A stretch of 64,000 nt of DNA from Mycoplasmataceae bacterium (GTDB lineage Bacteria > Bacillota_I > Bacilli_A > Mycoplasmatales > Mycoplasmoidaceae): positions 372,001 through 436,000 of the forward strand of contig JAISBY010000010.1 in the NCBI GenBank assembly GCA_031265955.1, in the 5' to 3' direction. The position numbers and the translations under genes are program-made. Below, piece by piece: positions 51,804 through 62,989 of the stretch (its first letter is position 1; each line of letters opens with the position of its first letter). The notes below the pieces were generated by a model, which saw nothing but the letters and a program-made list of their open reading frames with translations, was not told the DNA's origin and did not search any database.

Positions 51804-54026
51804 TTATCATTCAATGGCAGTTCGGTTGGTTTTAATACGATAGTATCAATTTTCTTTTACTAACTCATTGTAATATCAATTATCAAATTTGCTTGTTTTA
51901 ACAACATCAGTTTCTTTTTTGGTTTTTTTATGGAAAGTGAAAGTTTCTTTTAAAGTTGCTTTTAATCCACCACCCTGACTGGTTCTAATTAAGATTACAT
52001 AAATTAAAGCGTGAATAATAGCACCAATAGCAATTGCAACAATATACCAAGCGGAAGAAATACCGACGTTTGCCATCGCTGTAGGGGATTGCCCGGAAAT
52101 AGCAAATGGTGCTGAAACCGAATCACGAATGGTGCTACCACCAAATGCAGGGTAAATACCCATACAGAAGATGATGATTAATCCACCTCACATACCGACG
52201 TGACCGCCAACTAGGAACATACAAGCTAAACCACCAGCAATCGCACTACCAATAATATTACTAATGAATGTCTGTTTTAAACGCTTCGCCGCAAATGGAA
52301 TTGCTCCTTCGGAGATGCCCATGAATCCTAACGCTAAAGCAGTTACTCCTAATCCCTTTTCATTGTCGTCAAATAATCTTCGCCCAAAAGCAACGCTCGC
52401 TAATCCGCAACCCAATGGTGCGATTGGAATCGCTGCTGCAACTGCTCCCATTAAACTTGGATCAACTGGAATCAATGTGGTAGCGGTTGCTACAGCAATC
52501 TTATTGATTGGACCACCCATATCAAATCCAACCATTGCTCCTAGTACAAACCCAATAGCGATTCGACCACCAATGTTAGTTCCAGCAATTGCTAGACCAG
52601 CACCAAAATAATTCATTGCACATCCCATGATGCCACTTAAAGCAAATTGAAATGGAAATACCAATATAGATGTACATGCTACTGGGATAATAATTAAAGG
52701 TAATACTGGTTTTAACATTTTATGCATACGAATTTTGTTAAATTGATTCGTCAAATGTCCGGCAGCAAACCCCATCATTAAAGCAGCGATAATTCCTAAA
52801 CTGATGCCATCAATCGTAATATTTTGTCCAGCAGCCGTAACACTTACGCTTTCAGGAATACCACTTCAAAATATGTACATCGCAGGTGTCGCAGCACAAA
52901 CCGTGGCAATAAACCCTGGTCCTAATGCAGCTCGTCCTCCAATGGACATAGCGATATACCCCCCCATGACACCAGTAAATAAACTAAAACCAATGTTAGC
53001 AGCCATCAAGGCATAATCTAAAGTAGAACCCGAAGGAATATCACCAGATCCATAAACACCAACACCAATCGCGTTTAATATGGCATATACAATACCACTA
53101 AAAACAATAAAAGGAATCATATGACTCACACCGTTGAGGAAGTGCCCCATAAATTTCCCTTTTTTAACTTCGCCTAAGTTAACACCACCAGCATCACTTT
53201 CGTGCATTACTTTGGAATTAATTGTTTTATTTAAAGCTTGCACTGGTGTATTAATCGCTTCGTTGGTTTTAGTAATATAGATTTTCTTGCCGACAAAACG
53301 ATCTAACTCGACATTGATATCACTGGCAATAATAACTGCAGATGCTTTTTTAATTAATTCTGGCGTTAATTTATGTTCTTGTCCGGATTGACCTTGGGTT
53401 TCAATTCAAACATCATAGCCTACATCCTTGCCGTGCTTTTCTAAAGCTTCACGTGCCATATAAGTATGTGCGACACCTGTCGCACATGAACTAACACCGA
53501 TAATCAAACCCTTATTGTTTTTATTACTACTTTTTGTAATTACCGGAGCGTATTTGGATGTACTTGACACTTCTTTCTTTTCAATGGCGTTAGCAATGGT
53601 TTTGACAATTAAGTTTTTATTCTTTGATGTTAAAATTGTTTTATTGAAACTTTTGCTTAACAAAGCAGTGGCAATATTTTGTAAATATTGCATATGTAAA
53701 GTACCACGACTTTTTTCTGGTATTAATAATGCAAAAGCCACTTTCACTGGTTTCCCGCCAACCGCTTTTCAATCAATCCCATTTTTAAAACGTGCCACAA
53801 TAATCGCTGGTTTATTGAAATCAGCACTCATAGCATGAGGGATAGCAACAGCATCAGCCATACCGGTTGTGGATACTTCTTCTCTTTTAATTAAATCGCT
53901 AACCAATTCTTTGGCATCGTTGGTAACTCCTAATTTAACGGCTAATTGAGCAATTTTTTCAAATGCTTCACGTTGATTCTTAACGCTAATATCTAACAAT
54001 AGATGTTGATCTTCAAAGATTTCCAT
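51804..54026 (-). CDS. fruA: Fructose PTS transporter EIIABC
   Basis: 740-residue fused PTS protein for fructose import as fructose-1-phosphate. Domains in order: EIIA (phospho-His64 in AIPHAMSAD), EIIB (phospho-Cys181 in GVSSCATGVAHTYMA), and the EIIC permease with GGYIAMSIGGRAALGPGF and GFDMGGPINK. A run of seven G (52959-52965) encodes part of MGGY in the permease and is in frame. Ribosome-binding site AAAGGAG. No fruK is in the window. Confidence 0.95.
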
Positions 54027-54055
54027 AAGCTCCTTTAAAATACCTACTCACAAAG

Positions 54056-54061
54056 TATAAT
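54056..54061 (+). promoter_or_regulatory. -10 box of manA
   Basis: TATAAT ending 9 nt before ATG 54071, in the 44-nt gap shared with the divergent fruA. Confidence 0.5.
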
Positions 54062-54070
54062 ATACGGTAT

Positions 54071-54985
54071 ATGAAAAACAACATTCTTTTTTTAAAGCCT
54101 TATTTAGAAAAAAAATTATGAGGCGGTCATAATTTAAGCGATTTTAACATTAAACTACCAAGAGAAGATATTGGCGAAGCTTGAATCATTAGTGGTATCA
54201 AAGATAAATCATCAATTATCACAAACGAAGAGCATGGCGGCATAACTTTATTTGAATTTTACCAAGATCATCGTGCCTTCTTTGATAATCACGAGAGCGA
54301 ACAGTACCCATTATTAGTTAAACTGTTAGATTGTCAAGATGATTTAAGTGTACAGGTGCATCCTACGTTAGAGTATGCTAGTGAAAACCACGATGTATTG
54401 TCCAAAACTGAGGCTTGGTATATTTTGGATGCATTACCCAAATCACAAATTGTTTATGGGCATAACGCCAAAACAAAAAATGAATTAAAATCACTTGTTG
54501 AAAAGGGGCAATGAGATAAATTATTGAATTATATTGACGTTAAAAAACACGACCTCTTCTATGTACCAGCTGGTACGCTCCATGCTTTAAAGAAAGGATT
54601 AGTGGTATTAGAAATACAACAGTCATCTGATACCACTTTCCGCCTGTATGACTATGGGCGTGATAAAAATGATACAACACGCAAACTAACGGTTAATGAA
54701 TCACTAGAAAATATTATTACTCCTTTTGTAAAACCAGCACTTGAAACCAAAGATAACGAATTATTAACATCTCCTTTCTTTTCCATCGCTAAAATTGAAA
54801 ATAAAGGTAAATGCTCCTATGATTTTTCATATGCTTGTTGAATTCAATGCGTTGTAATTGAAGGCAATGGTTATATTGAAAATATGCCAATTCAAAAAGG
54901 TTCAACTTTCATTATCGGTAATGGTGATCTTACTTTCACTCTCTCTGGTAACTTAGAAATCATTACATCATACATTAGAAGGTAA
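54071..54985 (+). CDS. manA: Mannose-6-phosphate isomerase
   Basis: 304-residue zinc cupin isomerase converting mannose-6-P to fructose-6-P. Features: PYLEKKLWGGH at the start (W is TGA), metal motif LSVQVHPT, TEAWYIL, PAGTLHAL and LEIQQSSDTTFRLYDYGR. It stands divergent from fruA, both in hexose-phosphate metabolism, and begins the run manA-mutM-coaE. Confidence 0.94.
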
Positions 54986-54987
54986 AC

Positions 54988-55818
54988 ATGCCAGAGCTAC
55001 CAGAAGTCCAAACGATTATCAATACCCTAAGTAAAAGTGGTTTACTACACAAACAAATTATTAGCGTAAATGTATATAAAATTAAATTATTAAAAAACGC
55101 TACCCCCATTACGTTCAAGAAATTTATGATTGGCGAGAGTGTCAACCATATTGAGCGTAAAGGTAAATTTCTTATCTTTCATCTCACACATCAAAAAACA
55201 TTAGTTGTACACCTGCGTATGGAAGGAAAGTTATTCTATGAAACCAATGCATCAAACGTATCTAAAAAGCATCTTCGAATTGAGTTCTTACTAAATAACA
55301 GTCACGTCTTGCGTTATTATGACTCACGCATCTTTGGAACTTTTCACATTTATAAGGATCAGGCTTATTTAAAAGCACCACAATTAACAAAATTGGGACT
55401 AGACCCACTAGACCACTCGTTTAATTGGAATTACTTAAAAAACCGCATTAGCACATCTCACAGAGCAATCAAAACTGCTTTACTTGACCAGACAAACGTT
55501 TCTGGAATTGGTAATATTTATGCCGATGAAATTCTTTACTTAAGTAAGATTAACCCCACAAGAAAAGCTAACACCATAACCGATGCAGAATACAAAGATC
55601 TTGCCAAGTATAGTGCGCAAGTGTTATTAAAATCCATTAAATACGGTGGCACAACTATTGCTACTTATAAGTCTGATGCCAACCATAGTGGTGAATTTCA
55701 AAAAATGTTATTGGTGCACACTAAGAGAGGACAACCGTGTCCGCGATGTGGTGCTAAAATAGTCAAAACAAAAGTAAATGGACGCGGTACTTACTACTGC
55801 CCAAAATGTCAAAAATAA
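54988..55818 (+). CDS. mutM: Formamidopyrimidine-DNA glycosylase
   Basis: 276-residue bifunctional glycosylase/AP lyase removing 8-oxoguanine. The N-terminal catalytic MPELPEVQTI is intact (Pro2, Glu3). The H2TH region has DQTNVSGIGNIYADEILY, and the C-terminal zinc finger is CPRCGAK...CPKC. Length is typical. It is 2 nt after manA and followed by coaE. Confidence 0.96.
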   Translation: MPELPEVQTIINTLSKSGLLHKQIISVNVYKIKLLKNATPITFKKFMIGESVNHIERKGKFLIFHLTHQKTLVVHLRMEGKLFYETNASNVSKKHLRIEFLLNNSHVLRYYDSRIFGTFHIYKDQAYLKAPQLTKLGLDPLDHSFNWNYLKNRISTSHRAIKTALLDQTNVSGIGNIYADEILYLSKINPTRKANTITDAEYKDLAKYSAQVLLKSIKYGGTTIATYKSDANHSGEFQKMLLVHTKRGQPCPRCGAKIVKTKVNGRGTYYCPKCQK

Positions 55819-56399
55819 ATATGCTAGTCTGTATTACCGGAGAAATTGGAAGTGGCAAAACCGAAGCCTTAAAAATAATTAAGGAACAAGGTTACCATAC
55901 ATATGCTATGGATGACTACATTCATGAAATTTATAAAAAGGGTAATATTGGTTACAACCTAATAAAAAAGCATTTTGGCAGCGAGTTTGTAAATGCGTCT
56001 TGTGTGGCTCGAAAAAAGCTCGGAAAATTAGTCTTTTCTAATGCCACTAAATTAAAAAAACTTAATCAACTTACGATTCCAATAATGAAATCAAAACTTA
56101 AAGAAATCACTGAAAAATCAATGCTTTTATTTGTAGAGATGGGTATATATTTGTATCATGAAAGTGCCTTTTCTAAGTACTTTGATAAAGTAATTTTTAT
56201 TAATAGTAAAAAAAGTTTAAAAAATAAAAATTTCCGAAAGAAAATAACCTACCTAAGTAAGTTTCCCACAATTCTTGTGGGAAAATCAAATGGCGATATT
56301 AAAAACAAACAAAATAGTAACTACATTGTTGTGGATAACCATAAAAATTTGAAAGTTTTTCGAGAAAATATTTTAAAAACTTTGAAAATTTTCAAATAA
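55806..56399 (+). CDS. coaE: Dephospho-CoA kinase
   Basis: 197-residue kinase making CoA from dephospho-CoA. The P-loop GEIGSGKT opens the protein, with the early Asp region AMDDYIHEIY following. The frame starts at ATG 55806, inside the end of mutM, or at ATG 55821, 3 nt after the mutM stop. Both give a P-loop at a normal distance and neither has a ribosome-binding site. Short and divergent relative to the family, but the P-loop and mutM neighbourhood support it. Confidence 0.82.
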   Translation: MSKINMLVCITGEIGSGKTEALKIIKEQGYHTYAMDDYIHEIYKKGNIGYNLIKKHFGSEFVNASCVARKKLGKLVFSNATKLKKLNQLTIPIMKSKLKEITEKSMLLFVEMGIYLYHESAFSKYFDKVIFINSKKSLKNKNFRKKITYLSKFPTILVGKSNGDIKNKQNSNYIVVDNHKNLKVFRENILKTLKIFK

Positions 56400-56478
56400 A
56401 AAATATACTCCAACTAATTGATAAATATACATAGCAGTTCGGTATTAAATTTGTCATACATTTCAAGGAGGAGAGTCT

Positions 56479-57639
56479 ATGCTACAAAACACCAGATTTT
56501 ACGCCATAAAAAAGTATGCCTTCTCCTTAAACCACAACTTTTTATATGATTTATATTCTCCTATCATCGGTGTTCAAGCAACTAACCTCTACATTAAATT
56601 AAATTACGAATCCGAAAAACAAATCATATTGTTAAGTGTCGCTACAGAAATGGGTGATTTCTTAAAGCAAATGAGTATGACGATTGTTGAATTTGCCAAG
56701 GCGCGTGCCCAACTAGAAGCCATCGGTTTATTAACTTCCTTTTTAGAAATCAAAGGTAACTTAAGTACCTACACATTTATTACTAACGAACCATTAAACT
56801 TTAAAGCTTTTAATGAAAATCAAAAATTCCGCCATTTATTAATTAGACAAATTGGTGAAACCAATTATCAAAAATTGGAATATGTTTATGGAGCTAATCG
56901 TGTTCCGAATCAAGCTAATAACGTTACTGCGACTTTTGAGTCCGTTTTTGATGATGAAGAAATTAACCAAATTTCACTCATGAATTTCGATGAACTATAT
57001 AAACGTATTACTGCTTGTACCTCCTTACCAATTGTGATTGGCAAAGAAGCAAAAGCGGTGGTAGAATCGTATTTCAAGAATTACGATTTATCAATTAACG
57101 AGATTGAACATGTGATTTACAATGCCACAGTAATGACTGATGAACGCGATTATCGCGTTGATTCTGATCTACTCCGTGTGAAATTTCACCAACTAATCAA
57201 TAGTGTTAATAACTTGAGTATTTTGAATAATCTAAAGCTTAACCGTAATACCCAAATGTTTATCAAGCATTTACCAAAAGAAGATTTAAATAATGTTTTT
57301 GCTGACTACCAAGCCTTAAACTCCGAACAGTATTTAAGAGCCATTGTGAAATCATCACTAACTCCCGAACATTTAACAATAATTAATGTCCTACACAACA
57401 AATACTATCTACCAGATTATGTTATTAATCTGTTAATGGATTACACATTGTTTAAAACCAATGGTATTTTAAATCAAAAATACATTACTAAAGTAGCTCA
57501 AACCATCAACAATCTTGGTTTGAAATCGTTAGATCAAATCTATGACCACTTCCACTTTGTAAGTAATCTTAATTATCATGTTGAGCAAGTTAAAGCTAAA
57601 GTTCAAGAAAATTTAGTGGAATGAGCGGTTGAGGAATAA
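56479..57639 (+). CDS. dnaB: Replication initiation/helicase-loading protein DnaB (Bacillus type)
   Basis: 386-residue DnaB/DnaD-like protein used with DnaI to load the replicative helicase in Firmicutes. It opens YAFSLNHNFLYDLYSPIIGVQATNLYI, typical of DnaB's winged-helix N-terminus; the C-terminal DnaD-like region includes LTPEHLTIINVLHNKYYLPDYVINLLMDY. The end is read through TGA Trp (VEWAVEE). It has a strong AAGGAGGAG ribosome-binding site, unlike most genes here. Position next to dnaI supports the call. Confidence 0.88.
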
Positions 57640-57643
57640 TCTT

Positions 57644-58531
57644 ATGGATATCAAACACTTAGATATCCTCAAAGATATGAAAAGCAAGGGTGTTGCTCCA
57701 CCAAACGAATTAGAGCAATATCGTAATCATCCTCTGGTTGCTGGGCTAAACTTAACTGACAAAGAATTCAAACAATACTTGGGTGTTATTCTGCGAATGA
57801 TTAAAGAACAAACTGATATTGAGAATAATCCTGCTAACAATACCTACTTCTACACTAGGTTAGTTCGTAATCCAAAGGACAAGTTAGAAGTTGTATCAGT
57901 TCCCAATGAAAAGACTTACCAGCTAATGAACATTAAGTCGCATTATCTAATCCGTGATTTTCCCGAGAGATTATTAAACACCCTATTAAATCCAGAATCA
58001 ATCGGGAAATCTATTGATGTTACTAAAAAAAGAGTCATACGATATTACCTTGATGTTTTAAAGAATCCTGAGCAAAGTAAAGGAGCATATGTTTATGGTA
58101 ACGTTGGTATTGGTAAAACCTACACATCAATCGCTTTAGCAAACGAGTTTGCTAAAAGAGATTATCAAGTGGCTTTTGTTAATTGCGCCGACATTGCTTA
58201 TAAACTTAAATTGGGATTTGAGCAACCTAACAGTGTCAACAATGACCTTGTTAATAAAATGAAAGAAGCCAACGTTTTATTCTTAGATGATATTGGCGCT
58301 GAAGATGAGAAAGTTTGGTTTTACAATAATTACCTGATGATAATCCTAAATTACCGGATGGATCATAATAAGTTAACTTTTTTTACTTCTAACTTAAGCA
58401 TCGATACTTTTAGTACCAAACTTTCTAACTTGATGCACAAATCGTTTAATGCCGAGCGATTAGTTGAGCGAATTAGAGCATTAACTAAAAACCAACAATT
58501 TGAAATCATTGGTAATAATCGGCGTTACTAA
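57644..58531 (+). CDS. dnaI: Helicase loader DnaI
   Basis: 295-residue AAA+ helicase loader. Walker A YGNVGIGKTYTS, Walker B VLFLDDIGAED and sensor TFFTSNLSIDTF are visible. The C-terminal arginine stretch NAERLVERIRAL matches the family. Start ATG 57644 lies 4 nt after the dnaB stop; the earlier in-frame TTG 57629 is inside dnaB. Confidence 0.93.
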   Translation: MDIKHLDILKDMKSKGVAPPNELEQYRNHPLVAGLNLTDKEFKQYLGVILRMIKEQTDIENNPANNTYFYTRLVRNPKDKLEVVSVPNEKTYQLMNIKSHYLIRDFPERLLNTLLNPESIGKSIDVTKKRVIRYYLDVLKNPEQSKGAYVYGNVGIGKTYTSIALANEFAKRDYQVAFVNCADIAYKLKLGFEQPNSVNNDLVNKMKEANVLFLDDIGAEDEKVWFYNNYLMIILNYRMDHNKLTFFTSNLSIDTFSTKLSNLMHKSFNAERLVERIRALTKNQQFEIIGNNRRY

Positions 58532-58576
58532 GTGTTTGCTACCTTCACAGGCGAATAATCAGCCTAAAATATCAAA

Positions 58577-58582
58577 TATAAT
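58577..58582 (+). promoter_or_regulatory. -10 box of the lipoprotein gene at 58623
   Basis: TATAAT 40 nt before the start codon, with GAGGAAG at 58602-58608 as a distant ribosome-binding site. Confidence 0.4.
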
Positions 58583-58622
58583 GCGTGTATGGTTATCATA
58601 AGAGGAAGCGATAAAAATAAGC

Positions 58623-60350
58623 ATGAAGTTTAAAACACGAAACATAATGCATATTTTTATCCTGCTGTTTTCCTTTTTTTTACTTTTTATAAGTTCATTA
58701 ATACCTTTGACTTCTTGCGCAAAAATATCTCCTCCTTCAGTTAGCTTTGGAACATTAAATAAAATTGATCATATCGCCGGTTTGTCTACAAAATTGAATA
58801 TACATTTTTCACATTATTATGCTAAAGATTTTAAATTAGAAATTTATGTTACTGACATCAGTAATAAAAATCAACTAGATAAAAATAACGAAATTGAATT
58901 TATGGATTTAAGTGGAAACATTTATCCAATTGATGATTGAGTAAATTCTCACCCTATTAATTCTAATTATTTTCTGTGCCCAGATGTTTGCATAAAAAAT
59001 GATGTTATTGATCCAAATCAACCAGATGCTAATTTTAATATTCACATTCATCTATCTACTTCAACGGTTAGTATTGAAAAAATAATTTGCGTTATTTATA
59101 ACCAAGATTCATTTGATTTTGATATTCCAATCTACAATCCTGCAGATCCTAAAGTAAGAGTTAATCCAGATAACTATCATAAAAAAATAGATCCTAATAA
59201 TTTTACTAAACCTGATGCCATCCAGGAATATGGAATTAGTAGCATGACTGTGGCAGGAATTGATGAATTCGAAGATACGTCTAAGAATAAAAGTGGTTTT
59301 TATGTAAGTGTGGAAGAAAACAATCTAAAAGATTTATATAATTCCATCATCGCAGATGTTTACTATACATTTAATTCTTCGTATGATTTTTTTAGCACAA
59401 ACTTTTGATATATTTCAAATTTATCTCTTGATGAAAATAATTCATATTGTCGATTTATCTACAATTACAAAACTGGAATAATTGAAAAATTTAGTATGAA
59501 ACTTACTATCACTGGCGTAGTAATTGCCATTCCTATGTCCCTTATTGTTAATGTTGAATTTGGGCAAAGTAGCAAATACAAATTAATAGGTTTATTTCCT
59601 TACGTAGGTGAGGACAGCACTTTTGAAAATGGAGTTATATGAGACATTGCCCCATATGATACAACATCTTACTGACATTACAATGTTAATATTGCGAATT
59701 TGTATCATTGGGATCATACGTCTTGAAATAATGGGCGAAAAAAAATATTCTTCAGTACTGACGAATGATTACAAGGTTTATATATCAAATCTTGAGTGTT
59801 AGATGATTTCACAAATTTAACTGACACGAACGACAACTTTATTAGACCTAACATGTTGCAAGTTGGTTCCTATTACAGTCCTGCAGATACCATTACAGAT
59901 CTATATTTAAAACAAAATGTTAATAAAACTTTTTTTGGTAATTTATTTTCTGCGCCTAATTCAGGTTCGGCCGAACCTGAATATTGTTATCCAGAATTTG
60001 CTTTTGAAAATTGAGGTTCAGATAATCACCATCCATTAGAAACAACAAACTCGATTTTGGGTTTTGTAAATCCCGGAGATAGCCCTCTGGAAGAACCAAA
60101 TTACAATTGAAATATCTATCTTAATGCCGACACATTAATTAGCATGCCTTTTTATTATTGCACCACAATATCTAACGAAAAATATGCAAGCGAAAAAACG
60201 AGTGCATTTGATTATCATTTAGATCATTCTCCTGACGGGATGACATGATATTTAGGAATTATGCAAAGTTTTGGATGAAATGGAACTGACTACAATCCAA
60301 AAACAAATCTTTCAATTTGTATCGACCCTCATAACATTCACTATATTTAG
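58623..60350 (+). CDS. Large lipoprotein of unknown function
   Basis: 575-residue lipoprotein: signal peptide and lipobox PLTSC (Cys32), then a long polar, Asn/Asp/Ser/Tyr-rich extracellular domain without a recognised family. Eight or more Trp are TGA codons. The standard-code frame appears fragmented, but with table 4 one reading frame runs uninterrupted to TAG 60350. It contains the internal palindrome GGTTCGGCCGAACC at 59966-59979. Likely an antigen. Confidence 0.82.
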
Positions 60351-60813
60351 TTGATAAATTTAGCACCCTAACTATGTTAGCCAATAACTTAACTAAGTGC
60401 TAGTGCTTATATTTTGTTTTTTAACAAACGGGTTATTACTACAAAATATTTATCCATCATAAAATCCTCAAATAAATACAAAGTATGAAAGCAATACAAA
60501 GAAATAAACATACAATATAAAAAACGGAGATAAAGTTGATGAAGTAAATTTATATTACCTTGTAGATTTATAAAGTAAATAATGGGACTGTTAATACAAA
60601 GACTAGATTGCCATAAAATGGTAGTTATTAACATATCAAAATTTTACTTTCACCTCTTTAATAGTTTTTATTAGAAGGTGAATTTCTTTTAAATTACTTT
60701 TATGTATTAATTAATAGTCATTAAAAATAACTGAAAAAATCCAAAAAAATTACGGAATGTTTTTTCACTTATTTGTTTTATTATTGTCCTTCCACAAATT
60801 GAGGAGAAGAATA
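60351..60813. other. 463-bp intergenic region without a convincing gene
   Basis: No well-supported coding frame. A 75-codon hydrophobic frame on the minus strand (60634 to 60407) has a GAGGTGA sequence upstream but poor spacing. A long imperfect hairpin at 60649-60682 pairs TTCACCT with AGGTGAA and could terminate transcription in either direction. Confidence 0.4.
60649..60682. terminator. Imperfect hairpin, possible terminator
   Basis: TTCACCT pairs with AGGTGAA and an inner TAATA with TATTA, loop about 5 nt; T-rich sequence follows on the plus strand. Confidence 0.35.
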
Positions 60814-61065
60814 ATGAATAAACAAAAATCGTATAATGTAGGAATGAAAGTTGTTAAAGCACAAATCAACAAATATCCCAACGATCCTAAACGCGAAGGT
60901 CATAAACTTGATGTACTTGTTCCGATTCGCAAGAGAGGTAAAACAAATACCAACAGTGCCCCTAAATGGTTTACTTCATGAGTTAAGAATCAATACGAAA
61001 TAGATGTACAGCACATTAATTCTCGTTTTGATAATCTTGTTAAAGTTAACAATCTTAAAGAATAA
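60814..61065 (+). CDS. Small basic protein with shared C-terminal motif
   Basis: 83-residue basic protein, ribosome-binding site GAGGAG 8 nt before ATG 60814. The N-terminal half is Lys/Asn rich (KVVKAQINKYPNDPKREGHK). One TGA Trp follows FTS. The C-terminus SRFDNLVKVNNLKE closely matches the end of the 155-residue protein at 29629. No domain recognised. A longer start at ATG 60757 in the same frame lacks a ribosome-binding site. Confidence 0.65.
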
Positions 61066-61074
61066 TTAATGTTT

Positions 61075-61080
61075 TATAAT
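61075..61080 (+). promoter_or_regulatory. -10 box upstream of the CA tract
   Basis: TATAAT ending 9 nt before an ATG at 61090 and 40 nt before the (CA)n repeat; it probably transcribes the repeat and the downstream surface-protein gene. Confidence 0.5.
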
Positions 61081-61089
61081 TGTGAGATA

Positions 61090-61173
<84 letters not shown>

Positions 61174-61273
61174 TTTTTTTCGTCCTAATAATTCAATACT
61201 AGTAGCAAATACTGCTGCTGGTATTTTTTTATTGTCTCATTAACAAAAGTTATTAATTATTGAAGGGAATAAT

Positions 61274-62938
61274 ATGAAAAATAAAAGGAAACAAAACAAT
61301 AATTGGAAACCGCACAAATGTTGGGCTGCTTTACTTATCACATTAGGTTGCTTGGCGACGTCTGGTATTGGTGTTGGTATAGGGTATGCGGTTTGACACA
61401 ATAAGAATTCAAACCCAGATCCCATTCCACCAACTCCTCCAGCTCCTATAGAGCATATTTATACACTTGAAAGATCTGCAACAGTATTAGATTGAAATCG
61501 TGATCCCACAAAATCACTTTATACAGAATTTACGATGAAAGTAGATGGCGTAGCAATTTATGATCCGGCTAATGTAATGCTTAGTATTGATGCTGGTAGT
61601 GATTATGTAACTATTGACACAACTGCTAATAGAATAACTTATACTGGCAAAGATGTTGGTGGCGTTAAAACACCTGTTTACAACACTCTCCCAATTGATG
61701 TAACTGCGACATATGATGGACATACTGCTGCCACCTATATTGTATTAGATGATTTTGAGCCAACAAATGTTTTGGAACCAAATGATCCGGCGTGAGAAAA
61801 TTTATTTAAGACATCATCAGGCACATTAAATTCCGACAATATTGTTAGTAAAAACAATAATAATTGGTTACAACAGCAAAACCAATACGATACGATTGAC
61901 TTATCTTGTTTTACTTCCATAAGTTCTCAGGCCTTCCAAGGTTGTCCAAGTTTGAACAGTGCTATTGGAACAAACGATATTACTATTAGTTTTGAAAATT
62001 TTAATGCAACGAGTCTCAAATCCATCGGTGACGACGCCTTCCGATCTTGCGTACGAATTACAAATCTCATCCTTCCGAATACAACCGAAACAAATGCTTT
62101 TTCCATTGGTACTCGCGCCTTCCAAGAATGTGCAAATTTAAAAAAAGTATCCCTTCCTAGCGGAATTTCGACTGCTAGTATTTCCATAGGCAACAATGCT
62201 TTCTCGTGATGTACGGAACTCAAAAATTTCGTCTTACCAAATGCTAATATTTCCATTGGTCTAAGTGCCTTCAGTTACTGCACGAATTTAGAAACATTAT
62301 CACTACCAGAAGTTTCTACGTTCACTAAAATTACCTCTATCGGTACTAAGGCATTCGGTTACTGTGCGAGTTTAACGAAAGAAGGCATTCAAAAATTAGG
62401 CGATGACGGCTCAGGAAATCCTCATATTGATACCAATGTTTTGGACTATGCCGGTAACGGAACTGGTGTTTCAATTAAAGGTGCCGCCATTTTTATGAAG
62501 GTTTGAGGCATTGCTACTATATTAGCGTCAGGTGATTTGGGTGACAAACTAAACAATTATTTTACTTCTGTCATCCGGGGTTACGCCTTCAATAGCTGTG
62601 CAAGTTTGACAGACATTGATTTAAGCAGTGCAACCGCTACGAGTTTCGACGGTGGCGCTGTCTTTTATGATTGTTGAAAACTACTAACTGTAAAATTACC
62701 AGTAGGCATTACTTCCATCACCGATGGTAATTTTCGAAACTGTGCCGCTTTAACGGATTTATATTGGTATTATGGACAGATTCCTTCCTTTGGTTCTCAA
62801 GTTTTTGAGAACTGTGCAACTAACGGTGTGCTTCATGTAACTTCAGCATACGCTACAGCTCAAGGAATATCGACAGATTCTCCTGTAACTAACTGAAGTA
62901 CACTTTCAGGATGAACCTACGACGTTATAATGTCGTAA
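61274..62938 (+). CDS. Leucine-rich repeat (BspA/LRR_5-type) surface protein
   Basis: 554-residue protein anchored by an N-terminal hydrophobic segment ending SGIGVGIGYAVWHN, followed by a Pro-rich linker (PPTPPAP), a possible Ig-like/cadherin-like region, then repeats of the form SIGxxAFxxCxxLxxLxLP from about residue 215 to the end. These are the Treponema/BspA-type LRR_5 repeats used for adhesion. Several TGA Trp codons occur. Ribosome-binding site GAAGGGA. The (CA)21 tract upstream suggests phase-variable expression. The anchor motif matches the protein at 7628. Confidence 0.88.
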
Positions 62939-62976
62939 ACTGCACATTAAGTTTTTATCCAAAACTATTTAGTATT

Positions 62977-62982
62977 TATAAT
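62977..62982 (+). promoter_or_regulatory. -10 box of argS
   Basis: TATAAT ending 7 nt before ATG 62990, predicting a leaderless mRNA. Confidence 0.55.
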
Positions 62983-62989
62983 ACTAACC

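Noticed and set aside
52264-52611. 115-codon plus-strand frame opposite fruA
   Set aside because: Composition of the antisense of Gly/Ala-rich membrane helices; fruA domains are clear on the minus strand.
59608-59802. Separate small plus-strand frame within the lipoprotein region
   Set aside because: It is a shadow; the phase-0 frame of the 575-residue lipoprotein is continuous through this stretch.
60407-60634. 75-codon hydrophobic minus-strand frame
   Set aside because: GAGGTGA lies upstream but 15 nt from the ATG, no promoter is visible, and hydrophobic frames are common by chance in AT-rich DNA.
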